Shown piece after piece: positions 21,171 to 31,581 of a stretch of 64,000 nt of DNA. Position 1 is the stretch's first letter. The number at the start of each line of letters is the position of its first letter. The notes under the pieces were generated by a model. The model saw only the letters and a program-made list of their open reading frames with translations, did not search any database and was not told where the DNA came from. Source of the DNA: Orbicella faveolata (lineage: Eukaryota; Cnidaria; Anthozoa; Scleractinia; Merulinidae); NCBI RefSeq assembly GCF_002042975.1, contig NW_018149735.1, positions 499,264-563,263 of the forward strand. Direction: 5' to 3'. Made by a program: the position numbers and the translations under genes.

Positions 21171-24100
21171 TCACTTCGCAGAATAATGTAATTTTGAGCT
21201 CCTTTCGTCACCATAATAGGGAACGGGTACATTTTCTATATCCCTATACCTAAGCCGGCTCTGAAAACGCCACTGGGATAAAACAAGACAAAGAGAACAA
21301 AAGGTATCTTCTCGTGCCAACCTGATAATTCTCACTGCTGTTGGTAAAAGACATCAAAAACAAAACGATAACATTTAAACCCAAACATGTACTTGTACAT
21401 GATAAACAACTTCTACAAGTACAAATGTCATTAAAAATAGAAAAAGAAAAAAAAAAGGGGAAAGCATATTTTTTCTACATAATCCTCAAGAGACTTTAGT
21501 GCGACTTGGGCTGAAGAGTATAACTGAAAGTGAACCTAAGTTAAAGATAAAGTACATAAATTACATGATTGTATAACAATATGATCCTCAATGTTAATTT
21601 ACAAGACTCAAAGTATCCCATGTCATATGTCGCATGTCACGTGTCACGTGTCGCGTGTCGCGTGTCACATGTCGCATGTCCCATAACCCATGTCGCATGT
21701 CACATGTCATATGGCTGTTGAGCGGTGAATTTCTTTTTCTCCGAAAATTAGAATATACTTTTGAAAGCTCAAATTTGTATTGGGACACAAAGGAAAAGAA
21801 GAAGACAAGGACCACTTTTCACCAAAGGCGTACGGGCACTTTCGGACTTGAGGGGGGCGGTGACCTTATTGCCCGAAAAAAAATTACACAATGCCCGAAA
21901 GCGTCAGTGTTGTACAAACGCACTCAAATCGCAGAAAAACAAAAACGTTGACAATGCTCACGTCTAATGAAACTGTTATCATTCCAAAAATAGTTACTTG
22001 AAACCTCGCATACCCTATTTATTTTGATTGACGGCCTAGTCAGAAAAGTCAGAAAATTATAAAAGAAACAGTTAATTCTTTCACGTACGAAAAGTTCAAG
22101 AAAAATTTTAAAACGGCTCTTTTCAGAACCACTGCAAAAAGTCTTCAGTTGGTTTTCGTTTGCTTTGATTCTTTTGCCATTGTTTTGTTGATGAAAATAA
22201 TATCCATCTCGTGTATTGCCACGATACAGATTTAAACGATTTATGGCCGTTTTCAAAACAGAATACCTAGATCCTTACATCATTTGACCTGAACTCCATT
22301 TTGACAAGGCAAATGTCAAAGAAAGCAGCCTACAAGCCTGACCTTGACTACCTTTTAGAATGTTTTCTCTCCAGTACATTTGCCTGAATCTTTTGCGTTT
22401 TGCCCTAAAAATTTCATCTATTTCTGAAACTGCGGGGGGGGGGGGGGGGGGGGGCACATGTGAAAAAGAATTTCCATCCCGGGAAAGTGGGCTCCCTTAT
22501 GAAATGGTCGGAGATGCTCGTTGGAAGCTTTGAATTAAACCCCTAAAGGAGACCAATCCGGGTGNGGGGGGGGGCTTCAGCCCCTCCGCCCAACCGGCCC
22601 GTACGCCTTTGCTTTTCACATGCATTGTTTATCAGTCATTAACTTAAAGACATTTTTCTAGTCGAATTTCCAACGACCTGTGTGGGTGATTATCGCGTAC
22701 ACAAAGAAAAATGACATAAATTACTGGCGTATTGTATGCATCATGTCTATGCACTTAGTACGGCTGCACTAGTTCCACCTTGCCCTTGACCATCTGGCGA
22801 CATTAACGGAACTTCGTACTAAAGGGGAAAAAAGGATTACGATCAGTACAGTCAAACTGTCTGACTGACTGACTGACTGACTGACTGACTGACTGACTGA
22901 CTGACTGCACCGACTTACTAACTGACCAACTGACTGACTGACTGGCTGGCACATGGGCCAACAGCTGGACAGACAGACAGACCGACAGACAGACGGATTG
23001 ACTTAAGGGCGACTGTGTTTGAACAGAGTTGTGTCAAGTCCTCTGACTGTAGCCGATTTGTTTTTTTATAACCATACCTAGAGTGCCCATTTCTGGATGA
23101 CACTAGGAACCAAATTAGAACAGAAGTCTGTGAATCACAGATTTTCAAGTTGGAACCAGCCAGAGTTTTGCATTCTCAATGCTGAGCAAAAAAATACACC
23201 TTTCTCAAACAAGGACGACTTTCCTCACTTCTCAAAAATTTTAAATTTTCAGTTAATATATTTCTATCAGGATGAAGATACATCATGTAAGCGAGTGCTA
23301 AAAAAGTAATTTTGACACCTCATGGTTGCAGAATTCATTAATAGTGTAGGCATGGTACACTGTGCTCAGTATTAAAAAAACTATGTATTACAAAAAATAA
23401 CTTAACATTTGATTAACTTACATTTGTAAGTGGAGCCTGGCGATCATTAATAAAACACAGTGCCGCTGACCACATTGCCAGTATGAGTTCCACCACAGTG
23501 AATGCAAAGATGGAGCCAATTAAGGCATGCTCTTCTTTATGTTTGCTATCATAAATAAACGGCACATTGACTGCACGGAAATTTTCATTGTTTCCAGTAT
23601 AAATCCTAAATGTTTTCTTTCCAGCATCAGACAACTCTGATGCATTCAAAACCATGATTATGGCACAAAACAAGCCACAAGTCAGGGAGAAGCCCATAAA
23701 TGTCATGGCCTGTAAAATAAATGAAAACTGGCATTAAATGACTGAATTTACGAAAACCGTGTTTAAGACTTTGCACCAAAAGGGAGAGGAGAGCAAGAAA
23801 AGGAAGATAAGAGAGTGGAGGAAAAAATACTGGCATTCCTTTTAATTTTTATATCGTCTACTTTGGAATGTCTCTGGCGAGATAAAAACACTTGATATCT
23901 TCAACACTGTTTTCATAGCCTGTGAAATTAATAATAAATGGCATTATATAATTAAATCAAGCAGTTAAATGACTTAAAATCTGTGGCCAGGTCTGTACTA
24001 GAATTTAGCTTGCCTATTACATTCAAATATTTCAACTTTAACATTCCGTTATAAAGTATTTAATAGCCAATTATTAAGCTGACTAAGCTGCAGTTCAGAG

Positions 24101-27100
24101 TTAAATCTTTGCTGTCTTAGTGACTTTGAAAGCGTCTAACGTATATGTACCCTATTATACAATTCAATGACAATTTCATAATTATTTCTTGGTGTTGTCA
24201 TACTATGTTCGATCAATTTTTGTCTAGTACAGTTCAGAGCCCCCTTAAATTTCTGTAAAGTTATGAACTTTAAAGTTATTGGCCTTTTCATTTGTTTTTG
24301 TTAGTCCTGTGTGACTGGCTATTGACTGCCTCTAGAGATCCATGGAAGGGTGGACAAATTATTTAATAGTTTCTTTCTTTTTTCCTCTGGGTTCCTCATG
24401 GATAAAGAGGCACTCTGAACAGCAGACTCTGTTTGTTGCCACAGCAAAGTTATTCAGATTAAAAAGCAGTACTTAATTAATGGAGATCAAATATATGGTC
24501 TTCCTCATTTAGTGAACAATGAAATTAATACTTTTATTCTTTCCATTTTCTTTTTAGCCATAGCTTTTCCTGATAATTTTAGTCAGTACATACCAAATGC
24601 TGAGGAATGATAAAAGTGTTGGACAACTTTTGAAGATGTCTAAAAGTAATGAAGACACCAAATGACCCAGTGATAGCAACCTGTAGATAAAAAGAACTAT
24701 CAATGTTGATACACCATGTAATTAACTAATCATTATATCAAAATAATTTTATTTTATCTCTCTTCACAGACTGAGACTTTTTCAAGACTAAATTTTAATA
24801 ACTGCAAAATAGTCAGAACCAATGATCCAAAATATGATCAAGGTTGTTATATATATATTTCGTGAGTTGCATGGATGTAGTACTTTTCTAAGCCCTGAAG
24901 TACAAGAAATGATAAAAATTTCCACCAAATTATATTTTAAAGCCTTGAACAAGGGATATACATGTATTCTAAGTTCCACAGTAACATTATTTTCTAGTAT
25001 TTTGGCTTGGAACTAGTTTTTGAAATATCCTGCATCATCTGAAAATCATACTGATTGTATACGGCGTGCGCATAACAAACACAACATAGGACTCTACAGC
25101 ACAATACAGGCTCATATTCTGCACATTCTCTTGCCCTATAATTTTACATTAAAGGTAAAAAATGGCAGCCAGAAAATAGTGTTAACATTTGGAACTTACT
25201 TCAGTGGTTATCATAGGACACTGATTATCTGCACTGAACACATAAGCAGTTACATATTAAGCACTTTTCCAAATATTTTTAGAACATCTTAAATGGATAA
25301 AAATCACGAGATACATGTAAATACATATTTTTCGACAAATGCCATCGTAGCTTTATGTCACGCACTGCCATAATGCTGAAATTCAAAAGTATGTGCTGGT
25401 TTCCAAACCAGGGAGGCTATTGAACTGGAAAGCTGTAAACAGATACAAATTTCTTATGTTTTATTTGATGACATCATGTGAAAACGCTCTATTATTAACT
25501 TTTAACTAATTGTCAATTTTCATATTAATTATCTCTGTTGACACTATATATCTATAGATCTCCAAACCATAGACATATATCATAAAATATACTGACACGT
25601 GATGTGTACTCTCTTGCAAAATGACTTAATGTAAATTTCCCCTGCACTCCTCTCCTAACCCACCCCTCTTTTGGATTATCATTGAAACTGGGACTGGATC
25701 AAGTGATTCCAATATAAAGGACTGTTCATTGTTTATTGCATGGAGTAGCAACACCTCTAAAGTAATAGCCATCCGTAACATTTTATGGAGTTTTCTGTTT
25801 GTTGAACATGACATTGGGAAATAAGGGGAATGTGTGCAGAATGGCTCATTCCCTTCATGAGACATGCCTGCAGTAGTTGTATTCGTCATCTTGGACTGAT
25901 ATTTGTTTTGATGAATGCAATAGCGATGTTTCTTGTTTATAAACATTGACATCATTCTTAGACATGCGCACTTTAGTGGTTGGCAAAAAGCCGGCTTCGT
26001 TTTGTTTTCATGGCTTCCATGTGCGATTCTGAGTACGTAAAATGTCTCGATCCTGTTGCAAGATCGCGATATCATTTAAATTAAGCTACAACAAAGGTGC
26101 AAGTAGCCTTACTGACCTATATAATTTGAAAGGATGGACAAGTAATCCCAGTTCTTGGCCAGATTTAACATTTGGGGATCTGTACATGTATTTAATCGAA
26201 ATGCCAGGTATTTACATAAAGGAGAGTCTAAAATCCTTCAAGTCATTTGAAGCGTATCAGTTTGTCATCAGTGGCCATGTTAAACCATTGTGGTGTCATT
26301 CAGTTGGAGACAATATCCCTTACTGCTTCACTAAAGGGAAAGTAATTGTGTCCCAGAGAAATAACGATCAACCGCATGATGTGTGGGTTTGCCTTCATAA
26401 AAAGGACTCGGATGGTGTCCAATCCTTCCTACGAACTGTTTTGATCCAAGTGGTTCGCTTTGGTTCACTTTCAGGAAATGTAAAAAAATTTATTCCCAAT
26501 AGATTTGCGAACCGATTTGTACAATTTATTACATGGCAGCTCACCGGCATTCTCTCCACGAACCCTTTTCTTAGGCAGTTAATTTAGAAAGAAACATCAA
26601 GCCACGTCGTGTTTTTGCCAACCACAGAAATAAACAACCTAAGGTGACCTAGGCGTGACGTCACAGGAAACATCGCTATTACGATGATTCTCTGAAGGTG
26701 TGCATGTCCCAAGGAGGGAATTGACCACTCAAATATCATAAAATAAAACACAATTGTGTTCACATGTTAATTCTGCACAACACTGCACCTCTTTGAATCT
26801 ATCTATCTGTCTACTGCCTCTGTCCATTCGGTCTGGAAATGACTGTTATTTTCTATGCACAAACTCAGTTACCTTATGGACAGTGGTGTGTAATTATGCA
26901 CATGCAGCTATTAGGCCCTCAGGTCAAACGTCGAACTTCACTTTTGCATGATCAGAGACGAAAGTACTAAATTGCAATTTGAGTCGATGCAAACGGGTAA
27001 AGCTTGACCGTTGGGTCAAACGTCGAACTTCATTCAAATTTAGATCGACCAACACGTTCTATCATGTTCAATTCGCTCAGTTTAGTTCGTATCATGTGAA

Positions 27101-27451
27101 GTTCGACGTTGTTGGCAACTGGGCCTATTTTTCGATTCAGCTACCCGAAGGTAGCCTAGGAAAATGCAACTAAATCCGACAGTAGCAAGGGTGGCTAAGC
27201 TAACGTTTAGAACTTTACATAACTTAAATCTTCAAAAAATTAGGCCCGTTCTAACACATATTTAACGTTACATGCATTTAGACTTAACAAATCCTCACCC
27301 AAACTCCAGTCCAGATGGGCATACCAAGCCCAGAAAGTCTCCAATCGATTCGAGCGCGTTCCACAATCCCAAGCACTATCAACCACAGTGCTATCCAGCA
27401 CTGAACAATAGACAAGACACGGAGGAGTTTGATCTTGACGGTTAGAGTCAT
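21171..27451 (-). CDS. CD20/MS4A-like four-pass membrane protein A (209 aa)
   Basis: Four exons are traced: 27299-27451 (51 codons), 24594-24680 (29), 23422-23709 (96) and 21171-21272 (33 plus stop). All introns are phase 0 with GT-AG borders. Exon 1 has the first membrane helix (IALWLIVLGIV) and ends at a Trp. Exon 2 begins VAITGSFGVF, matching the small-residue second helix of MS4A proteins. Exon 3 carries helices 3 (GFSLTCGLFCAIIMVLN) and 4 (IGSIFAFTVVELILAMWSAA). The last exon is a short basic/tyrosine-rich tail (WRFQSRLRY...SSKLHYSAK) after a strong polypyrimidine acceptor. MS4A proteins are plasma- or endomembrane tetraspanners that organise receptors or channels; no specific function can be assigned. 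An in-frame ATG at 27550 would add 33 residues. A TTTATT at ~21029 could give the poly(A) signal. The last exon is inferred from frame and splice sites only. Confidence 0.75.
21619..21712. repeat. 7-bp minisatellite (YATGTCR)
   Basis: About 13 units of CATGTCA/CGTGTCG/CATGTCG in a row, 94 bp. The ORFs over it on both strands are repeat translations, not genes. Confidence 0.85.
21823..22611. mobile_element. hAT-type non-autonomous element with 8-bp target duplication
   Basis: Ends CAAAGGCGTACGGGC and GCCCGTACGCCTTTG are perfect inverted copies of 15 bp, flanked on both sides by CTTTTCAC (21815-21822 and 22612-22619). An 8-bp duplication fits the hAT superfamily. The 789-bp inside has no transposase; a 110-codon minus-strand ORF at 21924-22256 has no recognised domain. 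It lies in the last intron of CD20/MS4A-like gene A and contains a 21-base G run at 22434-22454. Confidence 0.8.
22859..22995. repeat. CTGA tetranucleotide microsatellite with degenerate GACA flank
   Basis: Nearly twelve perfect CTGA units at 22861-22907, then interrupted ACTG/GACA units to ~22995. Variable length between individuals is likely. Confidence 0.9.
25919..26680 (+). mobile_element. TIR-bounded 762-bp element carrying a SWIM/YqaJ-type ORF fragment
   Basis: The ends are inverted copies: AATAGCGATGTTTC at the left, GAAACATCGCTATT at the right, with a second paired block further in (GTGGTTGGCAAAAA at ~25976 against TTTTTGCCAACCAC at ~26613). No clear target duplication is seen. The ORF lies between the two. 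This looks like a small non-autonomous or internally deleted DNA transposon, not a host gene. Confidence 0.6.
26011..26587 (+). pseudogene. Broken N-terminal part of a SWIM/YqaJ-type protein
   Basis: A start at 26011 reads MASMCDSEYVKCLDPVARSR, then stops; after a one-base frame change the reading resumes at LSYNKGASSLTDLYNL and runs to 26587. Features typical of the N-terminal region of the large cnidarian SWIM-zinc-finger/YqaJ-domain family are visible: SWPDLTFGDLYMYLIE, ESLKSFKSFEAYQFVISGHV, KGKVIVSQRNN and DVWVCLHK. In intact members a cysteine-rich SWIM motif (C.CMAG) follows at this point; here it is missing and the rest is unrelated. The family link is from memory of its conserved pattern. 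The copy is not expected to be functional. Confidence 0.5.
26912..27127. mobile_element. MITE with TAGGCCC ends and internal ACGTCGAACTTCA motif
   Basis: Ends TAGGCCCTCAGGTCAA and GGCAACTGGGCCTA, with GTCAAACGTCGAACTTCA at 26923 and 27016 and its inverse TGAAGTTCGACGTTG at ~27096. About 216 bp; lies in intron 1 to exon 2 side of gene A. Confidence 0.6.
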
Positions 27452-27999
27452 TTTATAGAAGAGTTTATCAAAACGCAACCAACCTTGCCTGCTCTTTTGC
27501 TTGACTCTCAGATCCCCCTCAGGGGGGGACAAGTGCTTCTCTTCTGTCAAGCAAGCGAAAGGACTGGGGTCAAGAATGGCGGATCAGTTTAACGAGCTCT
27601 CATTCGTCTGTGAGTGGATGGTCAAAGTGAAGTAAAGCCCGAGCCGTATATCTCATACACTGGGAGTTTGATTCAACATTCTGATGCCTTAAATGCCGCC
27701 AAGGATGTCAGCCCGCGCAGACTCGGTGCGGGAGCATTTCAAACCCTACAAGCATTAGCAAATTAAATTGACGTCAGTTTTTCACGCGTCTGTCCTGAAA
27801 GTAGCTGGCATCCACGAGGCGATAGCCGGGTGGATCCCCAGACTACTTTGACAATGTTATGACGAAATTCATTGTCAATAACACAACAGACGCATTAAAA
27901 ACTGATATCAATTTGTTTTTTGCGATAACAAATTGTCAAATTGTCCGCTCTCGCTCGTTGACGCATCGCATAAATTACAAATCATGTGTCTGTCCACTC

Positions 28000-28033
<34 letters not shown>

Positions 28034-28100
28034 AATTTCTGCAGTTATCGTAAAATTGTTCATTGAACACGCGCATGAGACGATCGTCGTCTCTTGCAAT

Positions 28101-28229
28101 CCCATAATACACCTCCCAAAATTTTGCATAAGCATTGTCTTCAGTTTCTCTGGGACGACTGTAATACCCAGGAGAAATGGGAAACAAAGGTTATGCAGAA
28201 TTTTGGGGGCAAACAAGGTGTCTTATTGG
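28101..28229. mobile_element. Foldback MITE upstream of gene A
   Basis: Left arm CCCATAATACACCTCCCAAA, right arm inverted from TTTTGGGGGCAAACAAGGTGTCTTATTGG; inner arms TCAGTTTCTCTGGGA and CCCAGGAGAAATGGGA. Confidence 0.65.
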
Positions 28230-28245
28230 AAGTGTGGAAATGGCG

Positions 28246-28394
28246 AATAGACCATTTTCGATATATTAAAATTCAGCCTAAAACAATAGACCTCAGTACC
28301 AGGCTCTGGGTAATAACTAGAGTTTGTAGGGTTTATTCCCTAGAGCCTCGTGCTGAGGTCTATTGTGTTCGGCTGAACTAAATTTTGGTCTATT
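28246..28394. mobile_element. Foldback MITE with AATAGACC ends
   Basis: Outer ends AATAGACCATTTTCG and ATTTTGGTCTATT; inner arms ACAATAGACCTCAG and CTGAGGTCTATTGT flank a short loop. Nearly the whole element can fold on itself. Confidence 0.65.
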
Positions 28395-28808
28395 ACTGCT
28401 AGTTTTTATATCACGTGGCCAATTTTTTCAACTTGGTCAAGAAGTTGCGCGCGTTGTACAGACAATCGTACAACGGTGGACCTCCTTAGTCGCTCTCTCT
28501 TCAGAAGGAAAGAGATGGAGAACTTTAGCTTAGATCCGACAAGGGAGGGCAGCCCGAGTTCGTGACTCCGCCACCTAAAGCCCACAGGGCGTGGCACTGA
28601 CGGTGACCAGGAATGAGAAGCTACACAGGAAATATAACGTGGGATTGTTCAGTGAAAAAATATAGTCAAGCTGCGCCGATTGCATTTTTGGCGTAGCTTT
28701 CAAAGCCGGTACCTAGAAACTAAAATCACCCAATGAGAGTGGCTTATTTCCTGTCCAACATTTTCTAAATATATACACACGTTTAAGACTCGTGTGTATG
28801 CCTTAGCT

Positions 28809-29090
28809 CTTATTAACCGAGCAGGAGACCTGTATGGGAGAATCTTGACCGAGGTCGTGAGTACAGACCGAACGCAGTGAGGTCTGTACACTCGACTGAG
28901 GTCAAGATTCTTCCATACAGACCGACTAGGCTCGGTTATTAAGATGTTTATTATATGGCCAAACAAGAACAATTTAATTCGTTTAACGCAACTGGCTTGT
29001 ACTAAGTGGCATTTTGCTTGCGAAAGGTGATGAGCTGAACTTCATTCTTCGATTTCAGCCAATCAAATTCGTGAATTCGGTAGTACCCAG
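28809..29090 (+). mobile_element. Foldback element, CTTATTAACCGAG family, copy 1
   Basis: 28809-28943 is a palindrome with ends CTTATTAACCGAG and CTCGGTTATTAAG and inner arms TGTATGGGAGAATCTTGACC / GGTCAAGATTCTTCCATACA. The following ~145 bp (AACAAGAACAATTTAATTCG ... TCAGCCAATCAAATTCGTGA) match, inverted, the flank of copy 2. Confidence 0.7.
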
Positions 29091-29106
29091 TCCTTGTGAG
29101 ACAGCC

Positions 29107-29340
29107 ATATAACAAAAGTGACAAGTGACAAGTGGGATATTCCAAGGTATAGCACGCCAGAGCGTTGTATAACTATTTCGCACCATGCCGCAGAAACTAC
29201 AGTGGCCAACACAATCATGCGAAATATGCGTGGCGTACGATGGAAAGGTTTTTTGTAATACTGTCGAATGTACAATGGCTCTCCTGTAGTATTCTGATTG
29301 GCTGTATTTTCTATGGCATGGTATTTAAAAATAGTTGTTT
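29107..29340. repeat. Dispersed repeat with GGCTGTATTTTCTATGGCATGG arm, copy 1
   Basis: Shares GGATATTCCAAGGTAT, GTGGCCAACA, GCGTGGCG and ATTCTGATTGGCTGTATTTT with 40155-40445. The ends are inverted in part (ACCATGC...ACAGTGGCCAA against TTGGCTGTATTTTCTATGGC). Confidence 0.65.
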
Positions 29341-29697
29341 TCCCTGGCTCGGGTGCTGGCGGTTTGATGATTTTCTATAACTGATGTGGGAACAAAAACG
29401 TTCTCACGACAAGAACAAACAAAAAAAATAAATAAAAATAAAACCAAACAAACAAAATCGAGGCTTACGGCTGAGATTTTGTTTTACTTCATTTACTTTA
29501 AGTTGACTTTCCCAAATATACACGTATCAATGTAAGTTGAATGCTGATAAATATGGATTTTTTTAGTTCCTGAGATGACTTGACAAACTATGTACAGGAA
29601 TTGCTTTTTACTTTAAGTCTTATTTGTTTAGCCACTCACTCAGTAGATAAATACTGTAAATAAATAGACAAACAATTGTAAAATAAGGCACGGTTGT

Positions 29698-30053
29698 AGA
29701 TACCATTTCAGGCACCCTCCACACTACATTGTCTCCATTGTACGCCGGAGAAATTTTGAAAACGGCGTTTACACTCTGAAAACGCATCAAATGTTTTCGG
29801 TCAACACTACGCCAGAGAAATTTGAAAACGCAACAATCACCAGTCATTTTGGATTTATGTTCGAGAAAAACTGGGCAGGGAAATCACAGGATTAGGCTGA
29901 CTACATGTACGTCGTTTTCGAAAAGCTTCGTTTTCGATATATTTTTAGTCCACACGAAAACGAAAAGCTGGCGTTTTAAAATTCTTCCGGTTTGAAGAGC
30001 GTTTTCGTAAAGTTCCTTTTTTGTGACAGATCTTAGTGTGGACGGTGCCTCAG
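29698..30053. mobile_element. Foldback MITE, GTAGTGTGGAC family
   Basis: Ends GGCACCCTCCACACTAC and TTAGTGTGGACGGTGCCTCA; inside are repeated CGTTTTCGA/GAAAACG motifs and AGAGAAATTTGAAAACGC. A third arm-like fragment is at 30395-30440 beyond the LINE tail. Related tails occur at 4845-4943 and 5580-5680. Confidence 0.65.
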
Positions 30054-30368
30054 CTTATAAGAAATGAAGATTTGTGGGAAAGAACTGAACGGGAACGAAT
30101 CAACATCCAGACTAGAAGGCGCAAGTGGGGCTGGATTGGGCACACCCTAACAACACCGATCAGAAATATTACCAGGCATGCACTGAGGTGGAACCCCCAG
30201 GGAAAGAGAAATCAAGGTCGTCCTACAAACAGCTGGAGGAGAACCGTGGACAATGAGGCGTCAAAGGCAGGCTACACTTGGAAAGAGATCGAAAAGTTGG
30301 CCCAAAACGGAAGGAGATGGCGGGCAGTTTCCATGGACCTATGCTCCAAAGGGGGTGGAATGGAATAA
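30036..30368 (+). mobile_element. 5'-truncated LINE, reverse-transcriptase ORF tail
   Basis: A 110-codon frame ends in stop at 30366-30368. It has the pattern of the C-terminal tail of animal LINE ORF2 proteins: RRKWGWIGHTLTTP, NITRHALRWNPQGKR, QGRPTNSWRRTVDNE, GYTWKEIEKLAQNGRRWR, LCSKGG. The catalytic reverse transcriptase and endonuclease parts are absent, as expected for a 5' truncation. The clade cannot be fixed from this tail. It sits between arms of the GTAGTGTGGAC foldback family, in the spacer between the two MS4A-like genes. Confidence 0.75.
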
Positions 30369-30440
30369 GCTAAGCGGTTTAACCGAAATGAAGCTGCGTT
30401 TTCAAATTTATCCAGCGTAGTGTAGATGCTGCCTCAGAGC

Positions 30441-31581
30441 AACTGCAGGCTGCAACGAAATGGCTCTTAATTTGCAAAGGGAATCTAATTTCTAAGTTAA
30501 AACCTCTGTTGGCACTAGATATATTCACAGGATTCGTACTAATCAGTACTGACGGAGTTTCCCAGAAGTTCTCCAGCGTATAAAATTAAAGATTTCAGCA
30601 CCTAGTTTCCAGATTCTTTTTTGTCGCATAACAAGTACCCTTCTAAACGAACACTCACTGCTACATATAAGCTTACATCACACTTGTAAGAACAGTCATT
30701 AAGAGTTCCAATACTATGTGCTGGGATTCTTTAGAGTACTACAAAATTACATACACGGTGTACCATCATTTCATTGTGCTATTTTATAACGTCTTCGACG
30801 AAGCTGATAAAAATTGAATGCCTTATGAAAAGCCTTAAATAAATACAGATTGTTTCACACTTGTGCAGTGCTTCTTGGTGCGAATAAGACAAAACACTAA
30901 ACTGCAATATATGAGAGCTCGGCGAGTCTTCACAATGCTATAAGAAAAGAAATGGTGATGTTAGAGCCTACCACATTTCCAAACCTCAATGACAGTCAAT
31001 GACAAAGCAATTGCAGAACCCACTAGCTCAGAACGAAGGCTTACACCAAATAGACGTCAAAGTAGTATCTTTCTCCGGAAAGAAGTGACTTCATTTGTGC
31101 TAAAATTTGTTTACAAAGGGTGTAACAACTGTCAACACCACCCGAATCAAATAACCCTTAGAAGACAGTGACCACAAAAGTAACTCGATCAACTTTAATT
31201 TCAGTACGTACTGTACGTCGGAACAGAGAGAGACACTGGTAGACTAAGAGGGTCACTGGCAGAGGATCTTCACCACAATGACCCCAGCCAGTGCTCGGAC
31301 ATGACTCACTTAAAAAAGAGAAAAAAAAAAAAAAAACAAAGAAAAACATACTTAGCAATTTTTTATGTTACCTCTGTTTCACAACCAGTCATCTTGTAAA
31401 CCTTTTCAGAAGAAAATGAGTTTGATTTCCACGCAAATGACAGAAAAACATTTTGCACGTGTTAAACCTAAACCCTAACTCAAGCTCTTCGTACAAAGAT
31501 TTGTTTTGAAACAGAAGCAAAAGTTGATTTGTTAATGACCAGTATCAACTTGAAGATTACCTCTTTCTTTGTCGTGTTGTA
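30441..31581. other. Intergenic DNA between the two MS4A-like genes
   Basis: No gene recognised. It should include the 3' UTR of gene B next to 31582. An A-run at 31321-31336 on the plus strand gives a poly-Phe pseudo-ORF on the other strand. Confidence 0.5.

Noticed and set aside
21594-21815. ORFs over the 7-bp minisatellite
   Set aside because: They simply translate the YATGTCR repeat.
22275-22457. Minus-strand ORF beginning with poly-proline
   Set aside because: The prolines come from the 21-base G run inside the hAT-type element; no domain.
22859-22995. CRISPR-like spaced repeat
   Set aside because: It is a plain CTGA/GACA microsatellite with no spacers, in a eukaryotic genome.
25626-26075. 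149-codon minus-strand ORF
   Set aside because: It runs across the left end of the TIR element into unrelated flank and opposes the SWIM/YqaJ-type fragment; no domain seen.
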